Part shown: positions 1-6,141 of the stretch, piece by piece
Layout: every line of letters begins with the position of its first letter
Numbering within the stretch: position 1 is the stretch's first letter
Origin: Bacillota bacterium
GTDB taxonomy: Bacteria > Bacillota > DTU025 > MWDF01
Assembly (NCBI GenBank): GCA_029565935.1
Contig: JAKQNF010000004.1
Coordinates: 1 to 39,821, forward strand
DNA: 39,821 nucleotides
Direction: 5' to 3'
Made by a program: the position numbers and the translations under genes
The notes under the pieces: generated by a model
Databases searched by the model: none
Told to the model about the DNA's origin: nothing
What the model saw: only the letters and a program-made list of their open reading frames with translations

Positions 1-234
1 GGTTCCCTGCGGGATGTTCAGCACATCCACCATCGAGCCCTGCGGCCAGTTCTTCGCCGGTACCTTAAAGAACTCGAAAGGCGAGCTTCCGGAGTCGCAC
101 GTGTGGGTTACCGATGAGAAGCCCTCAACGGTGGAACCCGGTGGCAGGACTACCGAAGTGCAGGCCAGGGCCCCCGTAGAGAACAGCGCGATTACTAATG
201 CCAGCATGGCTGCAGCAATCGTGAATCTCTTCAT
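1..234 (-). CDS. Secreted C69-family dipeptidase, N-terminal part (runs off the window)
   Basis: Only the first 78 codons are present; the gene continues beyond base 1. The start at 234 has an AGGAGG at 245-250 nine bases upstream. Residues 1-24 form a signal peptide (MKRF, then a hydrophobic stretch ending in GALA), and the mature protein would begin at Cys25 (CTSVVLPPGS). In peptidase family C69 the N-terminal cysteine exposed by processing is the nucleophile, and the following motif (here SVTHTCDSG) is typical. The protein is a paralogue of the next gene upstream (482-2158), which has the same ACTS and VTHTCD motifs. Its likely role is cleavage of dipeptides outside the cytoplasm. The family call is firm; substrate preference and the missing C-terminus cannot be judged. 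Confidence 0.88.
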   Translation of the reverse strand, partial: MKRFTIAAAMLALVIALFSTGALACTSVVLPPGSTVEGFSSVTHTCDSGSSPFEFFKVPAKNWPQGSMVDVLNIPQGT

Positions 235-321
235 CGATTCATTACCTCCTACTTAGCAAGATAGACATTGTCTGCTGTTTCTTGGATTTCCCTCCCTCAA
301 CTTGGATGAGCATGACGGTCC

Positions 322-349
322 GGGTATATATATACCCTTTGTTATTATA
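322..349 (-). promoter_or_regulatory. Candidate -10 box and start-site palindrome for the downstream C69 gene
   Basis: A perfect TATAAT lies at 349-344 on the minus strand. Just downstream, where transcription would start, is a 16-base perfect palindrome, GGGTATATATATACCC (322-337). The palindrome could be an operator or a 5'-end mRNA hairpin. No convincing -35 box is present, so an activator or a weaker promoter is possible. Confidence 0.45.
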
Positions 350-407
350 CTTGGGAAACAGACACATACCTGCATGCTGGAAAAAAGAAATGCAAAAAAC
401 GTGCAAT

Positions 408-444
408 AAAAAAAGTGGAGGGACAAAAAATAAAGTCCCTCCAC
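408..444 (-). terminator. Intrinsic terminator of the C69 gene at 482-2158
   Basis: On the minus strand GTGGAGGGAC (444-435) pairs perfectly with GTCCCTCCAC (424-415) across a 10-base AT loop, followed directly by seven T (414-408). It sits 38 bases after the stop codon and separates the two tandem C69 genes into separate transcription units. Confidence 0.93.
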
Positions 445-481
445 CGGATATATATACCAATTCACATACTCTTCACATAGT

Positions 482-2158
482 CTACTTCTGAGGATAGAGG
501 ACTGCGGGATCCTTGCTTTCCACAACTTTACGCAGCCATGCCTCTGGGTAGGCGACACCTGTCTTCCTTCCTGTCTTGGTGTCGAATACGAAACCGGCGT
601 CGTACTTCCACATCAAGTTGTCCAGCAGCTGCCACCAAGTTGTAGTGACCTTCTCCACGTTGGAGTTGGCGTACTCGGTTATCGCCTTTATCGCCGCTGC
701 CTTGTCCTTCGCGAGCAGGGCGGTCACGTCTTTCTCGAAGCTGGCCTGATTCTCGAGGGCGCCGCCTTCGAACTTGTCGATGACGGCCATGACGTCCTTG
801 CTCATGTACGACCACTTGAGGTCAGCGTAGGTGCCAACCGACGATATCGCCCACCTGAAGGATTCGCGAGTGAATATGCTGTGGGCTCCCGCGCCGGGGC
901 CGCTGATCGAAGACGACAGCTTCGTCATCGAAGGATAAAGAGGCACATAGCAGGTCAGGTCGGGGTTCGCAGGACCGTACCAGAAGCAGCCAAGCTCATC
1001 GGGGACGGACTTCCTGCTCTGGGTTACGATAGAGTATTCGGTCTGCACTTGTGATATGCCCCTCTGCCAGGAATATGTCACGCCGTCTACCTTGAAAGAC
1101 ATGCCGCGGTATCTCCTGGGATCGTTCCAGGGCCCGGCGCTCAAACCTATAGTCATATCAAATTCAGTGCCTTCATAATGGTCCCTGTTTAGGTTCATGA
1201 CGTCGCGGATGCCCAGCTTCGACGCCACGGGTACGGAGAAGGGCAGGTTAGTCTCGTCCAGCGTAGGACCTATAGCTGGATTGACCAGGCTGAATATCCT
1301 CTTGATCCTCCTGCCGGAGTATTCGGCCCTCTGCGAGTTCGTGAAATGTACGCGCCAACTGAAAGGTATGCCAGAAGCAGGATCGTACCACCCGTTCTCT
1401 ACGGCGAACTCAACTATCCCAGGGGAGCACATGAAACCGGACGTGTTGTCCGTTTCGAGCGCGCCTATGGTGGATGCGTTGCATGTCGCCGATATCTGGC
1501 CGTCAGGGACTCGCTTTGCCACCCAGTAGGCGCCCGGTTCTGCGTCACCTTGCTCCCATAGCGCTCCTGGACCTACTATCTCGAAAGTCCAGGCTTCGTT
1601 CGCATCGCCCACGGCCAGCATCTCGCCGCCCTCGGTGTATCCGTACTTCTGTGCCAGCGTACCCATGATCATGATTGCCTCGCGAGCGCTGGAAGCCCTT
1701 TGCATGGCCAGAAGTGAAAGGTTCTGGATGTTCAACCAGGCGTTCTTGTTCTGCAATTCCCTCCTGCCGCTGAAGGTAGACTCACCTATGGCGACCTGTT
1801 TGTCGTTCATGATGCCGAAGCTTCCGCTCATTATGTATGCATTGGTCTTCTCAACCTGGGGGATGAGGTGCCCGGAGCCCTGCCCCTGACCGCTCTTAGG
1901 ATCGCTCATCTGCACACAAGTAAGCGCTTGAACCAGCACGGGGATGTCATAGAGGGCTCCTTTCTCGAAGGTCTTGGCCTCCACCTTGTACAGCTCCCAT
2001 GGAGCGCCTCCCGCATCGCACGTGTGCGTTACGGACGTGCTTCCTGTCACCGAGCTCGATGCCGGCAGCAGGATGGAAGTGCACGCCGATGACACTGAAG
2101 ACAGCGCAAGCACGGTCAGGATGATTACGATTGACGCTATCGTGTTCCTTCTTCTCAT
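482..2158 (-). CDS. Secreted C69-family dipeptidase
   Basis: The protein has 558 residues. The start at 2158 was chosen over the longer open frame to 2245 because AGGAGGAGG lies just upstream and because a signal peptide follows (MRRRNT, a hydrophobic core, cleavage after SSA). The mature N-terminus is Cys26 (CTSILLPASS), the expected Ntn-type nucleophile of C69, followed by SVTHTCDAGG. The length fits the long, signal-peptide-bearing branch of the family. It should hydrolyse dipeptides outside the cytoplasm. Its transcript is unusual: a promoter (2456-2484), a translated-looking leader ORF rich in aromatic codons (2259-2426) and a terminator (2193-2225) lie ahead of it, suggesting attenuation. 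A strong terminator follows at 408-444. The family assignment is confident; the exact specificity is unknown. Confidence 0.93.
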   Translation of the reverse strand: MRRRNTIASIVIILTVLALSSVSSACTSILLPASSSVTGSTSVTHTCDAGGAPWELYKVEAKTFEKGALYDIPVLVQALTCVQMSDPKSGQGQGSGHLIPQVEKTNAYIMSGSFGIMNDKQVAIGESTFSGRRELQNKNAWLNIQNLSLLAMQRASSAREAIMIMGTLAQKYGYTEGGEMLAVGDANEAWTFEIVGPGALWEQGDAEPGAYWVAKRVPDGQISATCNASTIGALETDNTSGFMCSPGIVEFAVENGWYDPASGIPFSWRVHFTNSQRAEYSGRRIKRIFSLVNPAIGPTLDETNLPFSVPVASKLGIRDVMNLNRDHYEGTEFDMTIGLSAGPWNDPRRYRGMSFKVDGVTYSWQRGISQVQTEYSIVTQSRKSVPDELGCFWYGPANPDLTCYVPLYPSMTKLSSSISGPGAGAHSIFTRESFRWAISSVGTYADLKWSYMSKDVMAVIDKFEGGALENQASFEKDVTALLAKDKAAAIKAITEYANSNVEKVTTTWWQLLDNLMWKYDAGFVFDTKTGRKTGVAYPEAWLRKVVESKDPAVLYPQK

Positions 2159-2192
2159 TCCAGTTCCTCCTCCTTCGTTCATATCGGGATAT

Positions 2193-2225
2193 AAAAAATG
2201 AAGCCCGGCCATCTTCGCCGGGTTC
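2193..2225 (-). terminator. Terminator-like hairpin in the leader of the C69 gene (candidate attenuator)
   Basis: On the minus strand GAACCCGGC (2225-2217) pairs with GCCGGGCTTC (2209-2200, one bulged C), followed by A and six T (2198-2193). It lies after the leader ORF stop (2259) and before the SD of the C69 gene. Unless conditional, it would shut off the gene it precedes. A second hairpin, CCTGCCT (2254-2248) with AGGTAGG (2231-2225), abuts it. Confidence 0.75.
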
Positions 2226-2258
2226 CTACCTATATCTGGCCTCACACAGGCAGGTTAT

Positions 2259-2426
2259 TCAATTGTTCAAACGCCAGTAATAAAAGTAGCTGAAGCTGCT
2301 AAAGCTGAAGCCATATACGAAGGACGAAAAAGAAGGGCCATGGAAAACCATGGCCCTTGATGTCCTGACTCCGGAGGATGCGGGATTGGACGAACTGCCA
2401 GTATTATCGGTAGTATTTAGTCTCAT
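2259..2426 (-). CDS. Leader peptide with aromatic codon cluster (55 aa)
   Basis: This short ORF starts at ATG 2426 with a very strong SD (GAGGAGGTG) at ideal spacing, 22 bases downstream of the predicted transcription start. The first half is rich in Ser, Thr and Asn; the last third carries many aromatic residues (GFSFSSFSYFYYW), and the protein ends RLNN. The stop lies just before the two hairpins at 2193-2254 that precede the C69 dipeptidase gene. The layout matches amino-acid-sensing attenuators, where ribosomes slow at codons for the sensed amino acid. I do not recognise the peptide from any known leader. The internal hairpin at 2333-2358 lies inside this ORF, so translation would melt it. 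Translation is likely from the SD; the regulatory role is inferred. Confidence 0.6.
   Translation of the reverse strand: MRLNTTDNTGSSSNPASSGVRTSRAMVFHGPSFSSFVYGFSFSSFSYFYYWRLNN
2326..2358 (-). terminator. Terminator-like hairpin inside the leader ORF
   Basis: AAGGGCCATGG (2358-2348) pairs perfectly with CCATGGCCCTT (2343-2333) over a TTTT loop, followed by CTTTTTC on the minus strand. It could end read-through from the operon upstream, or act as an early checkpoint that a translating ribosome on the leader ORF disrupts. Confidence 0.7.
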
Positions 2427-2455
2427 ACCGCACCTCCTCGTCAACTTTGCCTACT

Positions 2456-2484
2456 AGATTACATAATCGCCGAAGGAAAAGCAA
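2456..2484 (-). promoter_or_regulatory. Promoter of the C69 leader transcript
   Basis: TTGCTT (2484-2479), a 17-base spacer and TAATCT (2461-2456) fit a sigma70-type promoter. Predicted start is near 2449. It lies just after the stop of the hydrolase gene at 2492, so leader and C69 gene can be transcribed independently. Confidence 0.6.
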
Positions 2485-2491
2485 TAATTAT

Positions 2492-3649
2492 TTACATCTC
2501 TTCAATCTGTGCGCCTTCGGCTGCAGGATCCAAGAAGTACTCTTTCAGGCCGTTAGCCATGATCTCCTCGAATGTAGGAGCCGAGAAGAGTATCTGCTTA
2601 TCCTCATAAGTATACGACCATTCCTCGATTATCAACGTAGCCGTAGTAAAATGACGTCCTACCCTCAAGTCGATGGATTTTCCCTCTTCGGGGTCGTAAG
2701 GGCAGAACAGCAAGCCGAGATCTCCCAGCTTACCTAGGAACTCATCCTTGCCGTCAAGCAGGAGCTTCTCTGTCTTGGGGCCTGTCGGTTGGTCGAGGAA
2801 GGGCTCCGGCGCTTCGAACAAGAAGGGATACGCATCGGGGTCGCCCGTCGCAGGATCGCCTATCTCCCTATGAGAGAAGCCCCTCGCAAGCTGCGGGGAA
2901 CGGAAGGTGACTATCTCGAAAGGCGCTGAAAGCAGCGCGAACGAAGCAATGTTCATGCTCTTGTCGGGAGCTACGATGCAGTTCGTGACTGGGTAGAACA
3001 GCTCGGCTTCATGCATGTCGATTACTATGTCGAGCTCTTCCTTCTCTACCAGCTGCATGACCGCATAAGTTGCTTTCTCGGTTAGGTTGCCATTCGGATT
3101 GCCAGGGAAGCAGCGGTTAATGTTCCTTGCTTCCACATAGGACTGAGACTGTCCGGTGGGGTAGTGGAACTGGATCTCCGGGTCAGGCCACTGGTCGACC
3201 GCGGAGGTGTTCCTGTCTCCCATCCTGAATTTCCTAAGACCGTAGTTTGTCTCTATGTTGTAGTAGAGCGGGAAGCCGCCCGAAGCCTGGGTAGTAGTGG
3301 ACGCACTCCTGTTGATATGGGGTATGACGACCACTTTTCCCTTGGTTACTTCCATACTCTCGATCGCCACTACGGCGGCGACTATGCCGGAAGGTTCGCA
3401 AGCGTGGGCCCCTCCGAACATCAGGACTCCGCCCCCGGGCTCCTGACCTTCCAGGATGAAGACCTTAGTATCCGCAGCGGTGCCTTTTATGCCGTCGAAG
3501 TACTCAGATAACATGGTCACACGGGTCACACCAGGTCCGAGCACTACGGTTTCCTTGTAGTTCCTCTGGGCATATAGGCTTCCGCCACCTACGGCAATAA
3601 CCGCGATGGCCACAAGGGCCAATATCATCTTTACCGTGCTGTTTTTCAT
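2492..3649 (-). CDS. Exported succinylglutamate desuccinylase/aspartoacylase-like zinc hydrolase
   Basis: The protein has 385 residues from the start at 3649, which has GGAGGG upstream; an in-frame ATG at 3664 lacks an SD. Residues 1-27 form a signal peptide or anchor (hydrophobic ILALVAIAVIAV, ending SLYAQ). The zinc site of the AstE/AspA (M14-like) family is visible: GGAHACEPSG with His82 and Glu85, NRCFPGNPNG near 178-187, and DMHEAE with His213 as third ligand; a late IIEEWS may supply the catalytic Glu. Family members remove acyl groups from N-acyl amino acids, usually in the cytoplasm, so an exported copy is notable. It is the last gene of an operon with a DUF6305 protein, a permease and a small membrane protein, which suggests that it acts on the transported compound. 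The substrate is unknown. Confidence 0.85.
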   Translation of the reverse strand: MKNSTVKMILALVAIAVIAVGGGSLYAQRNYKETVVLGPGVTRVTMLSEYFDGIKGTAADTKVFILEGQEPGGGVLMFGGAHACEPSGIVAAVVAIESMEVTKGKVVVIPHINRSASTTTQASGGFPLYYNIETNYGLRKFRMGDRNTSAVDQWPDPEIQFHYPTGQSQSYVEARNINRCFPGNPNGNLTEKATYAVMQLVEKEELDIVIDMHEAELFYPVTNCIVAPDKSMNIASFALLSAPFEIVTFRSPQLARGFSHREIGDPATGDPDAYPFLFEAPEPFLDQPTGPKTEKLLLDGKDEFLGKLGDLGLLFCPYDPEEGKSIDLRVGRHFTTATLIIEEWSYTYEDKQILFSAPTFEEIMANGLKEYFLDPAAEGAQIEEM

Positions 3650-3670
3650 GGATTTGCCCTCCATTTCAGC

Positions 3671-3826
3671 CTATTTGAACCTCAATATCCTATCGATCAG
3701 CGGAATCATTATTACTACGTACATGGCAGCATCCTGCATTTTCTTGGTCTTCAGGAAATTGTTGATTATCAACAAGACGATTGCAGCTGCCATTATGTGG
3801 TATATGGCATTAATTACGGTTGCCAT
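3671..3826 (-). CDS. Small membrane protein (51 aa) in the DUF6305/permease operon
   Basis: ATG at 3826 is preceded by AGGAGGTCC at good spacing, 24 bases after the stop of the permease half, and the gene ends 21 bases before the hydrolase start. The peptide has two hydrophobic segments (about residues 5-22 and 35-47) separated by a charged LKTKKMQD turn, so it looks like a two-helix membrane protein with both ends basic. I recognise no family. The position next to a DctM-like permease suggests an accessory subunit, comparable in place though not in sequence to the small DctQ partner of TRAP transporters. Being an intact short frame with a strong SD inside an operon makes it likely to be real. 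Confidence 0.7.
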   Translation of the reverse strand: MATVINAIYHIMAAAIVLLIINNFLKTKKMQDAAMYVVIMIPLIDRILRFK

Positions 3827-3850
3827 TCTCAGGACCTCCTATCCTTAAGA

Positions 3851-4714
3851 TCACCAAATCGGCCAGTTGACTATCTTGCCGCCGAAGTAGACCAGAACGA
3901 AAGCGATCGCGGTGATGAACACCCACGGAACGGCGGCTCTCTTCAGGAATTGGCCGTAAGTGCCCTTATAGTCGGTGGTCTGCCTTGTCATCCTGTAGAT
4001 TATCGCAGTGGGAGGCAGCGCGTCGCCTAGCGCCCACAGCAGGGAAAGGCCAGATATCACCAACGGCAGGGCCTGGTTGAAACCGCGAGAAGACATGGTC
4101 CAGATAAGCGGGATACCGATGACAGCCGCTCCGCCGAAGCCGAGCACTCCTTCTGTTATTGGGTTCACAACGAGCAGGCTGATAAGCATCACCTGTATCG
4201 GTAGAGCGATTATCGCGAACGATACGAGGCCTCTCACGCCGGTGACCGAGAGTATCTGGATGAATATCCCGACGACGATCATCGTCGTCATAAGGGGCAG
4301 CAGCTGTGTAAGCGTGTTCTCGGCCAGCTTGAGGACGTTTATCTTGGCGCTCTTAGGAGCGCAGATGAGTGCGAATACCGCGCTGATTAGGAATACCAAA
4401 GGCAGTCCTAGAGTAGGTATGACGAACTTTACCACCCTGGGGGCCATGAACAGGATTACCAATACCAAGAAAGGTATCAGTAGCCTTATCGCGTTCATCC
4501 CTGCAGGAATTTCGGGTAGCTTCTCCGTCTCATCAATGGCGGCGGTCTTCTTGATGCCTAGCCAGAAGATAACGAAAAGGCCGCAGATGAGGACGGGCCA
4601 CAATAGCGGAAGCTCAAACCCGACATAAGGTACTCCGGTACCTCCGCATATGAGCATGGCCCAGATGGATACGGGAGGTGCAACCGCGGCGAGGCCTGCC
4701 AGGAAGAATATCAT
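3851..4714 (-). CDS. TRAP/DctM-like permease, C-terminal part (downstream of apparent frameshift)
   Basis: This 287-residue frame begins at ATG 4714, overlapping the TGA of the preceding frame in an ATGA. Continuing the frame upstream gives a sensible permease sequence (VSKDRAAAM directly before the ATG), which implies that both frames belong to one protein of about 440 residues. Motifs such as APPVSIWAMLICGG and PYVGF recall the large permease of TRAP-type and related ion-coupled transporters; about eight hydrophobic helices are visible. No good SD lies before 4714 (GGACAGGG is 14 bases away), as expected for a broken gene, although translational coupling through ATGA is possible. The substrate is unknown; operon partners point to a small organic acid or acylated amino acid. 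Confidence 0.75.
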   Translation of the reverse strand: MIFFLAGLAAVAPPVSIWAMLICGGTGVPYVGFELPLLWPVLICGLFVIFWLGIKKTAAIDETEKLPEIPAGMNAIRLLIPFLVLVILFMAPRVVKFVIPTLGLPLVFLISAVFALICAPKSAKINVLKLAENTLTQLLPLMTTMIVVGIFIQILSVTGVRGLVSFAIIALPIQVMLISLLVVNPITEGVLGFGGAAVIGIPLIWTMSSRGFNQALPLVISGLSLLWALGDALPPTAIIYRMTRQTTDYKGTYGQFLKRAAVPWVFITAIAFVLVYFGGKIVNWPIW

Positions 4715-5172
4715 CGCTGCGGCCCTGTCCTTGGATACTCTATCCTCGATAGGACCAAAGCGGCAGTAGAGCCTGCCACAAGCACCGAAACGCTGCCGGC
4801 GCCCGTTATGGCACCGGGGACGAGCATCAGAATCATCACCAGAAGCAATGCCAACGGCCTTATGTTAGATACGCTCAATATGGCCTTCGCCATGAGGGTA
4901 AGGCCGCCGGATTCTTTGATGATGTTCATGAAGAATGTCGCGAAGAAGAAAATCAGGATCAAGTCAAGGTAGGTAGCTGCGCCTTCAGCTATGTGCCTTA
5001 GAGGCAACAACAGTTCGAGGCGGTTTACGTCGGGAAGGATTATTCCTCCGACTATTGAAGCCGCTATAGCGGTCACGAACATGCTCAGTTCGACGCTCAG
5101 CTTCAACTTCGTACTGGCCAGTACGTAAACTACCACCATGACCGCAAGGACTATCAAAGTCAATGTATACAT
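4711..5172 (-). CDS. TRAP/DctM-like permease, N-terminal part (frameshifted)
   Basis: The 153-residue frame starts at ATG 5172 (AAAGGGG upstream). It carries about four or five hydrophobic helices, the last ending in GSVSVLVAGSTAALVLSRI, then an out-of-place hydrophilic tail EYPRTGPQR and a TGA. Adding one G in the GAG codon at 4738-4740 would read RIGVSKDRAAAM and run without a break into the next frame. The simplest reading is therefore a single permease gene (3851-5172) broken by a one-base deletion or sequencing error. The two-polypeptide alternative, coupled by the ATGA overlap, cannot be excluded. It follows the DUF6305 gene after a 102-base gap that contains a large hairpin. Confidence 0.75.
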   Translation of the reverse strand: MYTLTLIVLAVMVVVYVLASTKLKLSVELSMFVTAIAASIVGGIILPDVNRLELLLPLRHIAEGAATYLDLILIFFFATFFMNIIKESGGLTLMAKAILSVSNIRPLALLLVMILMLVPGAITGAGSVSVLVAGSTAALVLSRIEYPRTGPQR

Positions 5173-5211
5173 GCAAAATACCCCTTTCGCGGTCAGTTTC
5201 CTGACTAAATG

Positions 5212-5260
5212 GATATAGCCCGGAGGTGTATCGGTTGCGGGGAACGCTCCGGGCTATATC
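5212..5260 (-). repeat. 14-bp inverted repeat between DUF6305 and permease genes
   Basis: GATATAGCCCGGAG (5212-5225) is a perfect inverted copy of CTCCGGGCTATATC (5247-5260), with a 21-base loop. It starts 15 bases after the DUF6305 stop. No T-run follows on the minus strand, so it is more likely a 3'-end protecting or partial-termination hairpin that raises the soluble protein over the permease, as seen after binding-protein genes in other transport operons. Confidence 0.7.
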
Positions 5261-5274
5261 TGTTGTATGCCCGG

Positions 5275-5955
5275 TTACTTAACGCCGAAGATCTCTTTGA
5301 GTAGGTTGATCTTATCGTTCGTAGCCTTGGGCAGTGTTATTAGAGGTATATTGGCCTTCTTGGCAATGTCTGTGAACTTCCCGTCCTGGTTGGAGCTCTC
5401 CTCGACTATCAGGCAGTTCATCTTGGGCGCTACGGCGTCGATTATCTGCTCGAATTCAGAACCCGGCTTGCCTCTCATGGGAAGGCCCTCGATATGCATG
5501 CCGATCATCTTCAGCTTGTTCTTCACGCAGTAGTCGATGATGCCGTTTATCCTCTTGAGCTCATCTGCCATAGTCAGGCCTGACGCTCCCATGCCCTTAA
5601 GGCTGTAGCCTATGACGAAGACCACCGTCTTGTAAGGTGTGCCCTTCGGCGCGGTCGAGTTCAGCCTTACGTAGGCATCGCCGGTTCCGCCCTCTTCCTT
5701 GCTCTTCATGGTGGGCAGGCCAACGCCTGCGGCCACATCCTTGGCATCGGGTATGTCGGACCAGTCAAAAGGTATCTTGCCTCTGTTCATCAAAGCCTCT
5801 ACGGTGAAGATACCGCCGCTCTGCCCTGCACAATGCATCAGGACGGGTAGCTCTGCCGTGAACGGTACGGCAGCGGATGCGGCGTAGGGCATCAGCATAG
5901 CTGCTGCCATCGCCACGATTGCCAGGACTAGTACTACGCGCTTCATTCTGGACAT
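5275..5955 (-). CDS. Exported DUF6305-family protein
   Basis: The protein has 226 residues. The start at 5955 was chosen because AGGAGG lies seven bases upstream; the ATG at 5946 is too far from it. Residues 1-28 are a signal peptide ending YAASAA. The mature part has the pattern I associate with DUF6305: HCAGQSGG near the start, TVVFVIGYSLKGMGASG in the middle, then MIGMHIEGLPMRGKPGSEFE and a late EESSNQDGKFTDIA. It lacks an obvious enzyme active site. As the first gene of an operon with a permease, and as an exported protein, it could be a substrate-capturing subunit. The family call is from memory of sequence pattern; the function is inferred. Confidence 0.72.
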   Translation of the reverse strand: MSRMKRVVLVLAIVAMAAAMLMPYAASAAVPFTAELPVLMHCAGQSGGIFTVEALMNRGKIPFDWSDIPDAKDVAAGVGLPTMKSKEEGGTGDAYVRLNSTAPKGTPYKTVVFVIGYSLKGMGASGLTMADELKRINGIIDYCVKNKLKMIGMHIEGLPMRGKPGSEFEQIIDAVAPKMNCLIVEESSNQDGKFTDIAKKANIPLITLPKATNDKINLLKEIFGVK

Positions 5956-6022
5956 CTTCCTTCCTCCTTATGTGAATTCGTATGCACGTCATCGTCATCC
6001 GCGGGCATTCGTCCGATTCGTT

Positions 6023-6050
6023 TCTATACCTTCAAGGCATCAATAGTCAA
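6023..6050 (-). promoter_or_regulatory. Promoter of the DUF6305/permease/hydrolase operon
   Basis: TTGACT (6050-6045), 16 bases and TATAGA (6028-6023) on the minus strand give a good sigma70-type promoter. The predicted start is near 6016, leaving a leader of about 60 bases before the DUF6305 start. Confidence 0.65.
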
Positions 6051-6141
6051 CGAATTTTGGCATTTTGATGCATTTATATACGAGATGCCCGGTTAGGCGG
6101 TTCTGCAATTATGACGTTCCACGACAGCACATTGTTCGTGC

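Noticed and set aside
242-310. Short minus-strand ORF (MLIQVEGGKSKK start) in the first C69 leader
   Set aside because: No SD before its ATG and no amino acid bias; it only overlaps the SD of the C69 gene by chance.
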